A DNA stretch of 10,657 bases, from contig DATGHD010000263.1 of NCBI GenBank assembly GCA_035308145.1, positions 1-10,657 on the forward strand, given 5' to 3'. Position numbers and translations under genes: made by a program. This document shows positions 1 through 6,739 of this stretch, piece after piece (position 1 is the first letter of the stretch; each line of letters opens with the position of its first letter). Source of the stretch: Roseiarcus sp035308145. GTDB lineage: Bacteria > Pseudomonadota > Alphaproteobacteria > Rhizobiales > Beijerinckiaceae. The notes under the pieces are model-generated. The model had not been told where the DNA came from. It worked only from the letters and a program-made list of their open reading frames with translations, and did no database searches.

Positions 1-948
1 GATCAGCGCGTCTGTCTCGGCGCTCTTCGGTCCGCCGGCTTTGACCCGCGCCTTGAAATGCGCGATCGAGTCCGAAAGCACCTCGCCTAAATCTTTCGCG
101 CAAGAAAAATTGCCGGCGACGTGCTTGACCTTCGTATTATCAAACAGCGCGGTCCAGGTCTTGTCGCCCGTCAACGGGCCCTCCCATTCTGGATGGTATC
201 GGATCAACGTGTCGCTCGGGACATGGACGATGTCGGCTTCGACGCCGAGCCCGGCGGCAATCGTCTTGTAGATGCCGTCCCATGTATAGGCGTGGTCCGA
301 GGTGATGTGAAAATCTTCGCCAAGCGCTTCCCTGTTGCCGAACAGCCTGACGAAGGGGACCGCGAAATCGGCGCATCTGGTCAGCGTCCAGGGCGCGGAG
401 CCGTCGCCGGCGACGATCACCGGCTTGCCGGCGAGCATGCGATGGCCGACCGAATCGCCTTCGTTGAACATCGTCGGGAGAATCGTCCTGACCGTATGGC
501 TCGGCCGGATGATGGTCCAAGCAAGCCCCCTCGCCGCCTTCAGCATCGCTTCGCAGGCGATTTTGTTCTGGCTGTAGGGCCAGTAGGGGTTCACCGTCGG
601 CGTCTTCTCGGTGATGACGTAGCAGCGTGGCGGCTTCTCATAGACCGACGCCGAGGAGATGAAGATATATTGGCCGACGCGGCCGGAGAAGACCGCGATG
701 TCCTCCGCCATTTGCGCGGGCAAGAAGGCCATGAATTGACAGACCACGTCGAAGCCGCCCTTGCCGAGCTCGCGATAGGCCGTCGCGTCCTTCATATCGC
801 CGACGATTGACGCCGCGCCGGGCGGCAGGTCGGCTCTGGTCGCGCCGCGGTTGAAGACGCTGACGTGATGACCGGCGGCCAAGGCCTCCGCGACGCAAGG
901 CAGCGAGATATTGCCGGTGCCGCCAATGAAGAGAATTTTCAGAGCCAT
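1..948 (-). CDS. NAD-dependent epimerase/dehydratase family protein (extended SDR), C-terminus cut by window edge
   Basis: The frame is open from an ATG at 948 down to base 1: 316 residues with no stop, so the C-terminus lies outside the window. The N-terminus is a Rossmann beta-alpha-beta start (MALKILFIGGTGNIS); the glycine motif is residues 9-15, with Ser15 where classical GxxGxxG members have the third Gly. A strand ending ISS-ASVY (97-103) supplies the catalytic-region Ser, and Y125-SQN-K129 is the YxxxK catalytic pair. IIRPSHTV (about 150-157) follows as in extended SDRs. Such enzymes act in the cytoplasm on nucleotide sugars or other carbonyl/hydroxyl substrates with NAD(P). The substrate cannot be told from sequence; the GGTGNIS form is, from memory, typical of a subfamily annotated only as 'NAD-dependent epimerase/dehydratase'. 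The gene diverges from the DUF1223 gene. Family assignment is firm, function is not. Confidence 0.9.
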   Translation of the reverse strand, partial: MALKILFIGGTGNISLPCVAEALAAGHHVSVFNRGATRADLPPGAASIVGDMKDATAYRELGKGGFDVVCQFMAFLPAQMAEDIAVFSGRVGQYIFISSASVYEKPPRCYVITEKTPTVNPYWPYSQNKIACEAMLKAARGLAWTIIRPSHTVRTILPTMFNEGDSVGHRMLAGKPVIVAGDGSAPWTLTRCADFAVPFVRLFGNREALGEDFHITSDHAYTWDGIYKTIAAGLGVEADIVHVPSDTLIRYHPEWEGPLTGDKTWTALFDNTKVKHVAGNFSCAKDLGEVLSDSIAHFKARVKAGGPKSAETDALI

Positions 949-1203
949 GCAGACCGATCCCTGGTTAAGGCGACATCTTTAGCTGCGGCGCTCCGGCGAG
1001 AAAAGCTCCGGTCCTTGCTTATGCATCTGAGACGGCGTGTTGGAGGAAGTTTCCCGCCGTCGATTGGAGGCGGAACGACGCGCTGGGCCAAGTCGGGCGC
1101 GGCCATCGAAGGCGACCGGCATCACGAAATCGTGAAAGCCGTAACGAGGCCATCGAACTCTTCGAAAGACCCAGAGGACGATATCGGCTTTAAGGGGTCT
1201 TCG
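949..1203. promoter_or_regulatory. Divergent intergenic region between the epimerase and DUF1223 genes, with a small palindrome
   Basis: This 255-bp gap separates two divergent starts, so it should hold both promoters. I see no convincing -35/-10 pair. A dyad TCACGA-AA-TCGTGA lies at 1122-1135, about 70 bp before the DUF1223 start, and is a weak operator candidate, since dyads this short are common by chance. An AAGGGG ribosome binding site at 1192-1197, 6 nt before the ATG at 1204, supports that start. The reading frame also extends upstream to about 865, but that part is Arg-rich and unlike a protein N-terminus. Confidence 0.35.
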
Positions 1204-1929
1204 ATGCGCAGTTTGTTCCGGCCGCGCGACGCCGTCAGTACGTTCATCGCCATCGCCGCGCTCCTTCTTGGATCGGGCGCCGGTCCGGCGATCGCGGCGG
1301 AAAATGGCCCGACGGTTGTCGAACTCTTCACCAGCCAGGGCTGCTCGTCCTGTCCGCCGGCGAACGCCAATCTCGCCGCCTTGAGCGAGCGTCCAGACGT
1401 GCTGGCGCTGAGCTTCAGCATGACGTACTGGGACCGGCTAGGATGGAAAGATACGTTCGGCCGAGCTGACTACACGGCGCGGCAAGAGGCCTATGAGGCC
1501 CCGCTTGGCGAGCAGGGTCCGTTCACGCCGCAAATGGTGATCAATGGCCGCAAGAGCCTTGTCGGCAATGATCTTGGCGAAGTGGAGCGCTTCGTCGCCG
1601 CGGCGCGAAAGGACGAAACGGGCGCCGGACCGACGGTTACGCTCAGCGGCGGCGTCGTTCAAATCAGCAGGGGCGCCGCGCCGCGCGACGGCGCCGACGT
1701 CTGGCTCGTTCGCTACGATCCGCGACGTATCGAAGTCGCGGTGCTGCGCGGCGAGAATGCCGGGCGCGCATTGGCGCACAAGAACGTGGTGCGCGATCTG
1801 TCGCTCGTTGGGCGATGGATGGGCGACCGAATGGCGGTCAGGACGCCGCAAACGGACGACGGCCTGCGCGCCGCGGTCATCGTTCAGGCGCGCGGCGGCG
1901 GCCCTGTCCTCGCCGCGGCGACCGAATGA
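1204..1929 (+). CDS. DUF1223 domain-containing secreted thioredoxin-like protein
   Basis: A 241-residue protein. Residues 1-32 form a signal peptide: basic start, hydrophobic stretch 11-27, and likely cleavage after AIAA (29-32), so it is probably periplasmic. The mature part opens with VVELFTSQGCSSCPPAN, the hallmark of DUF1223; Cys47 and Cys50 make a CxxC pair placed as in thioredoxin folds. Further family motifs are the TYWDRLGWKDTF stretch (about 78-89) and FTPQMVINGR (about 106-115). The function of DUF1223 is not established; the CxxC suggests redox chemistry or metal/thiol handling, which is inference. The start at ATG 1204 is preferred because it gives both a ribosome binding site and a clean signal peptide. 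The gene for a secreted Met-rich repeat protein follows 106 bp downstream on the same strand and may be cotranscribed. Confidence 0.9.
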   Translation: MRSLFRPRDAVSTFIAIAALLLGSGAGPAIAAENGPTVVELFTSQGCSSCPPANANLAALSERPDVLALSFSMTYWDRLGWKDTFGRADYTARQEAYEAPLGEQGPFTPQMVINGRKSLVGNDLGEVERFVAAARKDETGAGPTVTLSGGVVQISRGAAPRDGADVWLVRYDPRRIEVAVLRGENAGRALAHKNVVRDLSLVGRWMGDRMAVRTPQTDDGLRAAVIVQARGGGPVLAAATE

Positions 1930-2035
1930 TTTAGCGAAATCCAGGACGAGCGAATCGCCCGTTCAGGATCCGCGCGGCCGATGCGCTGCGCCTATCACGA
2001 GGGGCCGGACGGTCCCGTTAACGAAGGAAGACGCC

Positions 2036-2302
2036 ATGATGCAAATCATCTCTTTAGCGCGCCCAACCTTGCTCGCCCTTGTGCTCGCCTTTGGCGGCCT
2101 GGCCGCCGCGCAAGCCGACGACGCGATGAAACCCGACGCGATGAAATCCGATGACATGAACGGCGGCGCCATGAAGTCGGGCGCGATGAAGAATACGAAG
2201 CCCATGAAGGGCGGCGCGATGATGAAAAGCGGCGCGATGAAGGGCGACGCCATGAAGAAGGACGACGCCATGAAATCGGACGCCGTGACGCCTAAGAACT
2301 GA
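2036..2302 (+). CDS. Small secreted Met/Lys-rich pentapeptide (MxKDx-type) repeat protein
   Basis: An 88-residue protein that starts at ATG 2036, with AAGGAAG at 2024-2030 as its ribosome binding site. Residues 1-27 are a signal peptide (hydrophobic 11-25, likely cleavage after AQA). The 61-residue mature part is low complexity, built of units such as AMKPD, AMKSD, AMKSG and AMKGD, with 11 Met, many Lys, Asp, Gly and Ala, and no Cys, His, Trp, Tyr or Phe. This matches the small 'pentapeptide MXKDX repeat protein' family of proteobacteria, whose function is unknown to me. An unstructured, export-directed, Met-rich chain could bind soft metals such as Cu(I), but that is inference. The DUF1223 gene lies just upstream and the cupin gene converges from downstream. 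Confidence 0.85.
   Translation: MMQIISLARPTLLALVLAFGGLAAAQADDAMKPDAMKSDDMNGGAMKSGAMKNTKPMKGGAMMKSGAMKGDAMKKDDAMKSDAVTPKN
2123..2281 (+). repeat. Degenerate 15-bp coding tandem repeats (AMKxD/G units)
   Basis: This stretch encodes about ten imperfect copies of a five-residue unit, Ala-Met-Lys-x-(Asp/Gly). The DNA repeats GCGATGAA(A/G) or GCCATGAA(A/G) at roughly 15-bp spacing, with some units expanded or contracted (AMMKSG, AMKKDD, NTKPMKGG). The irregular lengths suggest growth by slippage or unequal exchange followed by drift. Confidence 0.8.
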
Positions 2303-2392
2303 CTCCTTGCGGGCGCGACGACCACCGTCCTTGGCGTTGGCGCCGAAACGCTGAAGCCTCGCGGCGGCGCGTCGCGATCCGCGGCCCGCCGG

Positions 2393-2851
2393 CTATGCCC
2401 GTTGCATCAAGGAGGCGCCCGCGGACGCGCCGCGTATCGCGTTTCGGAATAGGCGCAACGTCTTGAAGGCCGCGCCGACGGGCGCCGGCAGGGCCTTACG
2501 GCAGAAGGCGAGCTTGCGAACGTAGTTCTCGATCGACCAGATCGCGCTCGAGCCCGCGGGAAAAAACACGACATCGCCCGGCCCGAGAAGCCGCGGCGCG
2601 CTCCCGCCATCGTCGATCAGGACGGAGCCTTCGAGGAAATGGATTGTTTCGTCAAAGTCGTAGATCCAGCGGAATTTTCCCGCCGTACAGTCCCACATGA
2701 TGGTGCAGGCGGTCTGGTCCTGGCTGCGCGAGAGAATCACGCTGCGCGCTTTTGGCGCGCCCTCGAGCACCCAGTCCCAATTAATCGGGCTCGGCGCAAA
2801 CTCGACGGCGGTTGACGAGGTTGACGAATAAGCAACCGACGGTCCGCGCAT
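2393..2851 (-). CDS. Cupin domain-containing protein (DUF861/cupin_3 type)
   Basis: A 152-residue cytoplasmic protein. The cupin core spans about residues 35-118. Its motifs are WDCTAGKFRWIYDFDETIHFLEG (53-75), then LGPGDVVFFPAGSSAIWSIE (89-108) and VRKLAFCRK, the pattern of the cupin_3/DUF861 group. It has the single His71 of the DE..H.LEG motif and lacks the HxH of metal-rich cupins, so metal binding is uncertain. DUF861 relatives range from (S)-ureidoglycine aminohydrolase to small sugar- or amine-related enzymes; nothing nearby fixes the substrate. The ATG at 2851 follows a GAGGGG purine run, supporting the start. The N-terminal 20 residues are Ser/Thr-rich and the C-terminal 35 residues look like a basic, Ala-rich tail outside the core. 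It converges with the Met-repeat gene. Confidence 0.85.
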   Translation of the reverse strand: MRGPSVAYSSTSSTAVEFAPSPINWDWVLEGAPKARSVILSRSQDQTACTIMWDCTAGKFRWIYDFDETIHFLEGSVLIDDGGSAPRLLGPGDVVFFPAGSSAIWSIENYVRKLAFCRKALPAPVGAAFKTLRLFRNAIRGASAGASLMQRA

Positions 2852-2983
2852 CTTTTCCCCTCTCGTACGCGTTTCAACGGCGCCGCGACGCCTCGCGCAG
2901 GCGCGTCGTTATCGAAAGATAGCACATTCGACATCCCGGCCCGCCGCGTCCAAAAAACAAGGCTAACGATTGCTTATTCGTCA
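2822..2983. repeat. Perfect 14-bp inverted repeat flanking the cupin start
   Basis: TGACGAATAAGCAA at 2822-2835 is matched by its exact reverse complement TTGCTTATTCGTCA at 2970-2983, with 134 bp between the arms. The inner-left arm covers codons 6-10 of the cupin gene; the other lies in the untranslated region upstream. Neither arm extends further. The ATG and ribosome binding site of the cupin gene lie between the arms. Confidence 0.7.
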
Positions 2984-3074
2984 GTTCTCGCCTGCGCCGG
3001 CCCTTGGCGTGCGGCCAATCGTTTTAATTCGTCGAAATTGGCTCACCGCCGGCGCACGAGCGAAAGCTGTGATC

Positions 3075-4412
3075 TTAGTACGTAAGCTCCGCGATTGTCA
3101 TGTGATTGTCCCTCAGCGGCCACGGCCGGGCGACGATGCGCTCTTCGTTGAACTCGGCCACGACGGGACGGGAGGCGGCGTCGGTAAGTTTCAGCTCGGC
3201 GCGCCAAGACCCGGGAACGCCGCGCGGAACGTCGGTAGGCTCCTTGCCGTCGAGCAGGACAATGTCGCGCGGCAGGCCAAAATAGCCGCGCGGCCGGTTC
3301 ATCATCACAATCGCGGCCGCGTCGGCGTCCTCTTTGGCCGGCGCCGGCGAAGGGCGCAGATTGAGCATAGCGAAGGAACGCGAGAAGGGCGAACGGTAGA
3401 TGTGGGTGATCGGCATGTCAGGCGCCGCCACGACAAATTCGAGCGGCGAAACGGAGTCGATCTTCGCCGGTCCCCAAACGCCGTCGGCGCCGGTCTTCTT
3501 CGTATGGACCGCGCCACCCAGTCGCTCGCCGGTCTCCGACGACACGCGATAGATTTCGACTGTCGCGCCTTCGACCGGCCGATTGGTCGGCGTCACGCCG
3601 GCTATCCCGGTCACCATGCCGTCGAGCGTCACTTCAGCCTCCGGCGTAATCGCGATGCGCCCCGGCGCGCGGCCGAGGACGAATTTGTAGATTTCGGCAA
3701 AGGCGCGCGGCCCGCAGGCGGTCTCGCGATGATCGACCTCGCCGAGCACGATATTGATCGCGCCTTTCAGCGCCGGACCTTCGGCCGTGACATTGGTCGC
3801 CATTTCCGGGTGACCAAGGAAGCGCCCATCGGGTTGGGCGTAGAGATCGTAGCCGTCGCTGCGAAGCGTCAGGAAGGGCACGCCGGGCGTCACTTCGCTG
3901 TCGCCCGCGTTGAGCTTCGTCAGGAAGGCGCCGCGGCCGTTGTATTCGCTGCCAAGCAGCGCATCGATTGCAAAGACGCCATGATTGGGCGTACCGCCAA
4001 GCGCCGCGCAGACGACGCTCGATGGATTGGCCGCGACATAGCCGCGCGTCGAATAGCCGCCTCGCGACAGCGCGACGATGGCGACTTTCGTCGCGCCGGT
4101 CTTGCGCTTCACGTCGTCGATGAAGGCGGTCAGCTCCCTCAATTGGTCCTGCGTCGAAGAGCGGTTGGATTGGGTGATCGCGTCGTCGTCGCGCGCCTGC
4201 GGATCGGTGAAATTGATGGCAAAGAGGCGGTCGCGTGGATAGTCGTTGCTCTCGAAGCGCCAAATCGCCGTCTGCCAGATAGCGGCTTGGTCGCTATCCC
4301 CATGGACGAAGACGATCGGAACGGCTTGTTCGTTCTCCGCGCGAGCTGCGCGAGACAGCGTGGCGAATACGACAGCGGCGGCGCCTTGCAGCGCGCGGCG
4401 GCGAGTGAGCAT
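3075..4412 (-). CDS. Tat-exported alpha/beta hydrolase, lipase-like, with C-terminal beta-rich domains
   Basis: A 445-residue protein. Residues 1-25 are a twin-arginine signal (TRRRALQG, hydrophobic 11-19, cleavage near ARA-E), so it should be exported folded. The alpha/beta hydrolase domain runs from about 30 to 240. VFVHGDSD (34-41) is the oxyanion HG strand-loop, Ser116 in ALSRGG is the nucleophile, GTPNHG is at 140-145, Asp186 or Asp189 in SDGYDLYAQPDG is the likely acid, and His228 in GEVDHRE is the likely base. The nucleophile elbow is A-x-S-x-G rather than G-x-S-x-G. Residues about 250-445 are a beta-rich region containing a VEGATVEIYRV segment like carboxypeptidase-regulatory or lipase accessory domains. 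Esterase/lipase activity on an unknown ester is inferred. The start at ATG 4412 has GGGAGG just upstream. ndk lies 96 bp upstream on the same strand. Confidence 0.82.
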   Translation of the reverse strand: MLTRRRALQGAAAVVFATLSRAARAENEQAVPIVFVHGDSDQAAIWQTAIWRFESNDYPRDRLFAINFTDPQARDDDAITQSNRSSTQDQLRELTAFIDDVKRKTGATKVAIVALSRGGYSTRGYVAANPSSVVCAALGGTPNHGVFAIDALLGSEYNGRGAFLTKLNAGDSEVTPGVPFLTLRSDGYDLYAQPDGRFLGHPEMATNVTAEGPALKGAINIVLGEVDHRETACGPRAFAEIYKFVLGRAPGRIAITPEAEVTLDGMVTGIAGVTPTNRPVEGATVEIYRVSSETGERLGGAVHTKKTGADGVWGPAKIDSVSPLEFVVAAPDMPITHIYRSPFSRSFAMLNLRPSPAPAKEDADAAAIVMMNRPRGYFGLPRDIVLLDGKEPTDVPRGVPGSWRAELKLTDAASRPVVAEFNEERIVARPWPLRDNHMTIAELTY

Positions 4413-4508
4413 GAGGACCTCCCATTCGTCGATTGTCTTTGAATCGGCTACGGGAAGCCTATGACATTCCGCTGGCGGCGCAAGGCCACGCTGCCGCCTC
4501 TTTCGGCC

Positions 4509-4931
4509 TTATCCGACGATCTCGTTGCCCGAAAAGAACTGCGCGATCTCGACCGCCGCCGTCGCCGGCGCATCAGAACCATGCACGGAGTTCTCGCCCA
4601 TCGACAGCGCGAATTCCTTGCGTATCGTTCCAGCCGCAGCTTTCTCCGGATTCGTCGCGCCCATCACGTCGCGATAACGCTGGATGGCGCTGTCGCCCTC
4701 GAGAACCTGTACGACCACCGGCGCCGAGGTCATGAATTCGACCAGCTCGCCGAAGAACGGCCGTTCCTTGTGCACGGCGTAGAAAGTCTCGGCTTGTCCA
4801 GGCGTCATGTGCAGGCGCTTCTGGGCGACGATGCGCAGACCCGCGGCCTCGATCTTGGCGTTGACCGCGCCGGTCAGATTGCGGCGCGTCACGTCCGGCT
4901 TGAGGATCGAGAAGGTGCGTTGAGGGGCCAT
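4509..4931 (-). CDS. ndk: Nucleoside diphosphate kinase
   Basis: A 140-residue protein of the usual bacterial Ndk length. It transfers the gamma-phosphate of ATP to other (d)NDPs through a phosphohistidine, keeping NTP and dNTP pools balanced in the cytoplasm. The N-terminal FSILKPDVTRRNLTG (7-21) carries the family Lys11-Pro-Asp, YAVHKERPFF (51-60) is the nucleotide-contacting helix region, R87 and R104 are at expected sites, and NSVHGSD (114-120) contains the phosphorylated His117. The C-terminus ...AQFFSGNEIVG is typical of alphaproteobacteria. There is no strong ribosome binding site before the ATG at 4931, but the conserved N-terminus fixes the start. A candidate promoter lies about 35 bp upstream, so ndk need not depend on rarA for transcription. 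Confidence 0.97.
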   Translation of the reverse strand: MAPQRTFSILKPDVTRRNLTGAVNAKIEAAGLRIVAQKRLHMTPGQAETFYAVHKERPFFGELVEFMTSAPVVVQVLEGDSAIQRYRDVMGATNPEKAAAGTIRKEFALSMGENSVHGSDAPATAAVEIAQFFSGNEIVG

Positions 4932-4966
4932 CGAGAGCGTCCGATATGTGAGGGAATTGCGTCGGC

Positions 4967-4995
4967 CTTATAGAGGCGAGCGCCAGGAGCGGCAA
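4967..4995 (-). promoter_or_regulatory. Candidate sigma70-type promoter of ndk
   Basis: On the minus strand TTGCCG (4995-4990) is followed after exactly 17 bp by TATAAG (4972-4967). This would place a start of transcription near 4960 and give ndk a leader of about 30 nt. It lies in the 266-bp gap between rarA and ndk, in which I see no gene and no clear rarA terminator. Confidence 0.4.
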
Positions 4996-5197
4996 GACGC
5001 TCCGCCGGCTCGAGTCCAAGTTGCGGATGGCGTGATCGAGCGTTCCGAGCAGAAGCTGTAGGAAAATCGCGGCCGCAGGATAGAGATTTTCGTTCGACCC
5101 TTCGCTCCGCCATGCAACAATGAGAAAATCCGCCCTCGGTCGGAGTCTCACAGGGTAAGCCAGGCCGCGACGTGGTTCTTCGGCCCCGCGGAGAAGG

Positions 5198-6508
5198 TCA
5201 GCCCTCGCCCCTCTCCTTCCGCAGCTTCTCCCAATATTCCAGCCGCTTCTTGACTTCGCGCTCGAAGCCGCGTTCGACCGGCTCGTATACTTTCTGACGG
5301 CCGAGCGCCTCCGGCCAGTAGTTCTGGCCGCTGAAGGCGTCGGGCTCACCATGATCATAGGCGTAGTCCGCGCCATAGCCCTCGGCGCGCATGAATTTGG
5401 TCGGCGCGTTGAGGATTGTCTTGGGCGGCATCAGCGAACCATGCTCCTTGGCGAGCCGCCTCGCCTCGGAGAAGGCCAGGTACGCCGCGTTGGATTTCGG
5501 CGCCGTCGCGACATAGATCACCGCCGTCGCGATCGCCAATTCGCCCTCCGGCGTGCCCAGAAAATCGTAGGCGTCCTTCGCCGCATTGGCGACGACCAGC
5601 GCCTGCGGATCGGCGAGGCCGATGTCCTCGACGGCCATTCGCACGACGCGCCGCGCGATGAAGAGCGGATCCTCGCCGGCGTCGAGCATGCGGGCGAGAT
5701 AGTATAAGGCCGCGTCGGGATCAGAGCCGCGCACGGTCTTATGCAGCGCCGAGATCAGATTGTAGTGGCCTTCCTGCGCCTTGTCGTAGATCGGCGCGCG
5801 GCGCTGCACGATATCGGCCAGGCGCGCCCGGTCAAAAATTTCGTCCGACCGCGCCGCGCGCCAGACTTCCTCAGCGAGCGTCAACGCCGCTCTGCCGTCG
5901 CCGTCCGCCATGCCGATGAGCGCTTCGCGAGCGTCTGTGTCGAGCGGCAGCTTTCGGCTCATCGCCGCTTCGGCGCGTTGCAACAGTTTCTCGATCGCCT
6001 CCGCGTCGAGCGAGCGGAAGGTCAGGACCCGCGCGCGGGACAACAAAGCGGCGTTGAGTTCAAAAGACGGATTCTCGGTCGTCGCGCCGATCAGCGTGAC
6101 CGTGCCATCCTCCATGACCGGCAAAAAGGAATCCTGCTGGGCGCGATTGAAGCGGTGGATTTCATCGACGAAGAGCAGCGTGCCCTGCCCGACCGCGCGG
6201 CGGCCCCGCGCTTCTTCGAAAATCTTTTTCAGCTCGGCGACGCCCGAGAAGATCGCCGAAACTTGCACGAAGGCGAGCTTGCTTCCCTTAGCGATCAGCC
6301 GGGCCACGGTTGTCTTGCCGGTGCCCGGCGGACCCCAGAAAATCATCGAGCCGAGGCTCTGGGCGCCGAGAAGACGCGTCAAAGCGCCGTCCGGCCCCAG
6401 CAAATGATCTTGGCCGGCGACATCGCTCAAAGTTTCGGGCCGCAGCCGATCGGCCAGCGGGCGCGGCGCGTCCTTGGCGAGATTGGCGGATTGAAATAAA
6501 TCGGTCAT
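5198..6508 (-). CDS. rarA: Replication-associated recombination protein A (RarA/MgsA AAA+ ATPase)
   Basis: A 436-residue protein, full length for the family. RarA is a clamp-loader-like AAA+ ATPase that acts at stalled replication forks and is related to eukaryotic Mgs1/WRNIP1. The AAA+ domain shows PLADRLRPETLSDVAGQDHLLG (17-38), Walker A GPPGTGKT (59-66), Walker B LLFVDEIHRF (111-120), sensor 1 GATTENPSF (141-149) and an arginine-finger region LLSRAR (155-160). The C-terminal half carries the lid and tetramerisation region, including the conserved VRGSDPDAALYYLARML and EDIGLADPQAL segments. All catalytic residues are present. The gene diverges from a ParA-like gene, and ndk follows downstream. 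The ATG at 6508 lacks a strong ribosome binding site but begins the conserved N-terminus. Confidence 0.96.
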   Translation of the reverse strand: MTDLFQSANLAKDAPRPLADRLRPETLSDVAGQDHLLGPDGALTRLLGAQSLGSMIFWGPPGTGKTTVARLIAKGSKLAFVQVSAIFSGVAELKKIFEEARGRRAVGQGTLLFVDEIHRFNRAQQDSFLPVMEDGTVTLIGATTENPSFELNAALLSRARVLTFRSLDAEAIEKLLQRAEAAMSRKLPLDTDAREALIGMADGDGRAALTLAEEVWRAARSDEIFDRARLADIVQRRAPIYDKAQEGHYNLISALHKTVRGSDPDAALYYLARMLDAGEDPLFIARRVVRMAVEDIGLADPQALVVANAAKDAYDFLGTPEGELAIATAVIYVATAPKSNAAYLAFSEARRLAKEHGSLMPPKTILNAPTKFMRAEGYGADYAYDHGEPDAFSGQNYWPEALGRQKVYEPVERGFEREVKKRLEYWEKLRKERGEG

Positions 6509-6739
6509 ATCGAAATCTGTCGCGACGCGGCGGTTAAGTCTAGGAAAAGTGGTCGAAATCAGCGCTGACGGGTCGCCTCCGGACGATTTTGGGACGAGCC
6601 GCGGATTAAGCTTTTTCCCATTCCGTTAAACAATCCTAACCATTCGTTAGGATTTGTCCCTTTAAGTAGCGATTCGTTAACCATAGCGCCGGGGGAGTTG
6701 GGCGGCGAAGGCGCAAATCACGCAAAGAGGCTAGGGTCA
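6509..6739. promoter_or_regulatory. Divergent rarA/parA-like intergenic region with perfect 9-bp inverted repeat and TTAACC-type motifs
   Basis: This gap between divergent starts is much more AT-rich than its surroundings. AATCCTAAC (6632-6640) and GTTAGGATT (6646-6654) form a perfect dyad with a 5-bp centre. ATTC(C)GTTA motifs occur at 6620, 6642 and 6672. TTAACCAT at 6677-6684 and CTAACCAT at 6636-6643 resemble half-sites of the cell-cycle regulator CtrA, and GATTC at 6671 is a GANTC (CcrM methylation) site. No full TTAA-N7-TTAA site is present. TTGTCC (6654-6659) with TTAACC 17 bp later is a possible parA-side promoter. Operator function is inference. Confidence 0.5.

Noticed and set aside
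121..810. 229-codon plus-strand frame inside the epimerase gene
   Set aside because: Low-complexity Arg/Asp-rich translation opposite a clear SDR enzyme.
1122..1135. TCACGA-AA-TCGTGA dyad as a firm operator
   Set aside because: Six-base arms with a 2-bp centre are expected several times by chance in a window this size; kept only as a weak note in the intergenic entry.
2303..2392. Bidirectional terminator between the convergent Met-repeat and cupin genes
   Set aside because: GC-rich partial dyads are present but no clean stem with a T-tract on either strand.
3009..3046. GTG-GGCCAAT...ATTGGC-CAC hairpin downstream of the hydrolase gene as a terminator
   Set aside because: The stem is interrupted, the loop is about 17 nt, and no T-tract follows on the minus strand.
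2970..4442. 490-codon plus-strand reading frame opposite the hydrolase gene
   Set aside because: It mirrors the codon pattern of the minus-strand hydrolase, is Arg- and His-rich, and shows no family motif. It is an artefact of GC-rich third positions.
5741..6499. 252-codon plus-strand frame inside rarA
   Set aside because: Antisense to the conserved AAA+ core of rarA and without any recognisable motif.
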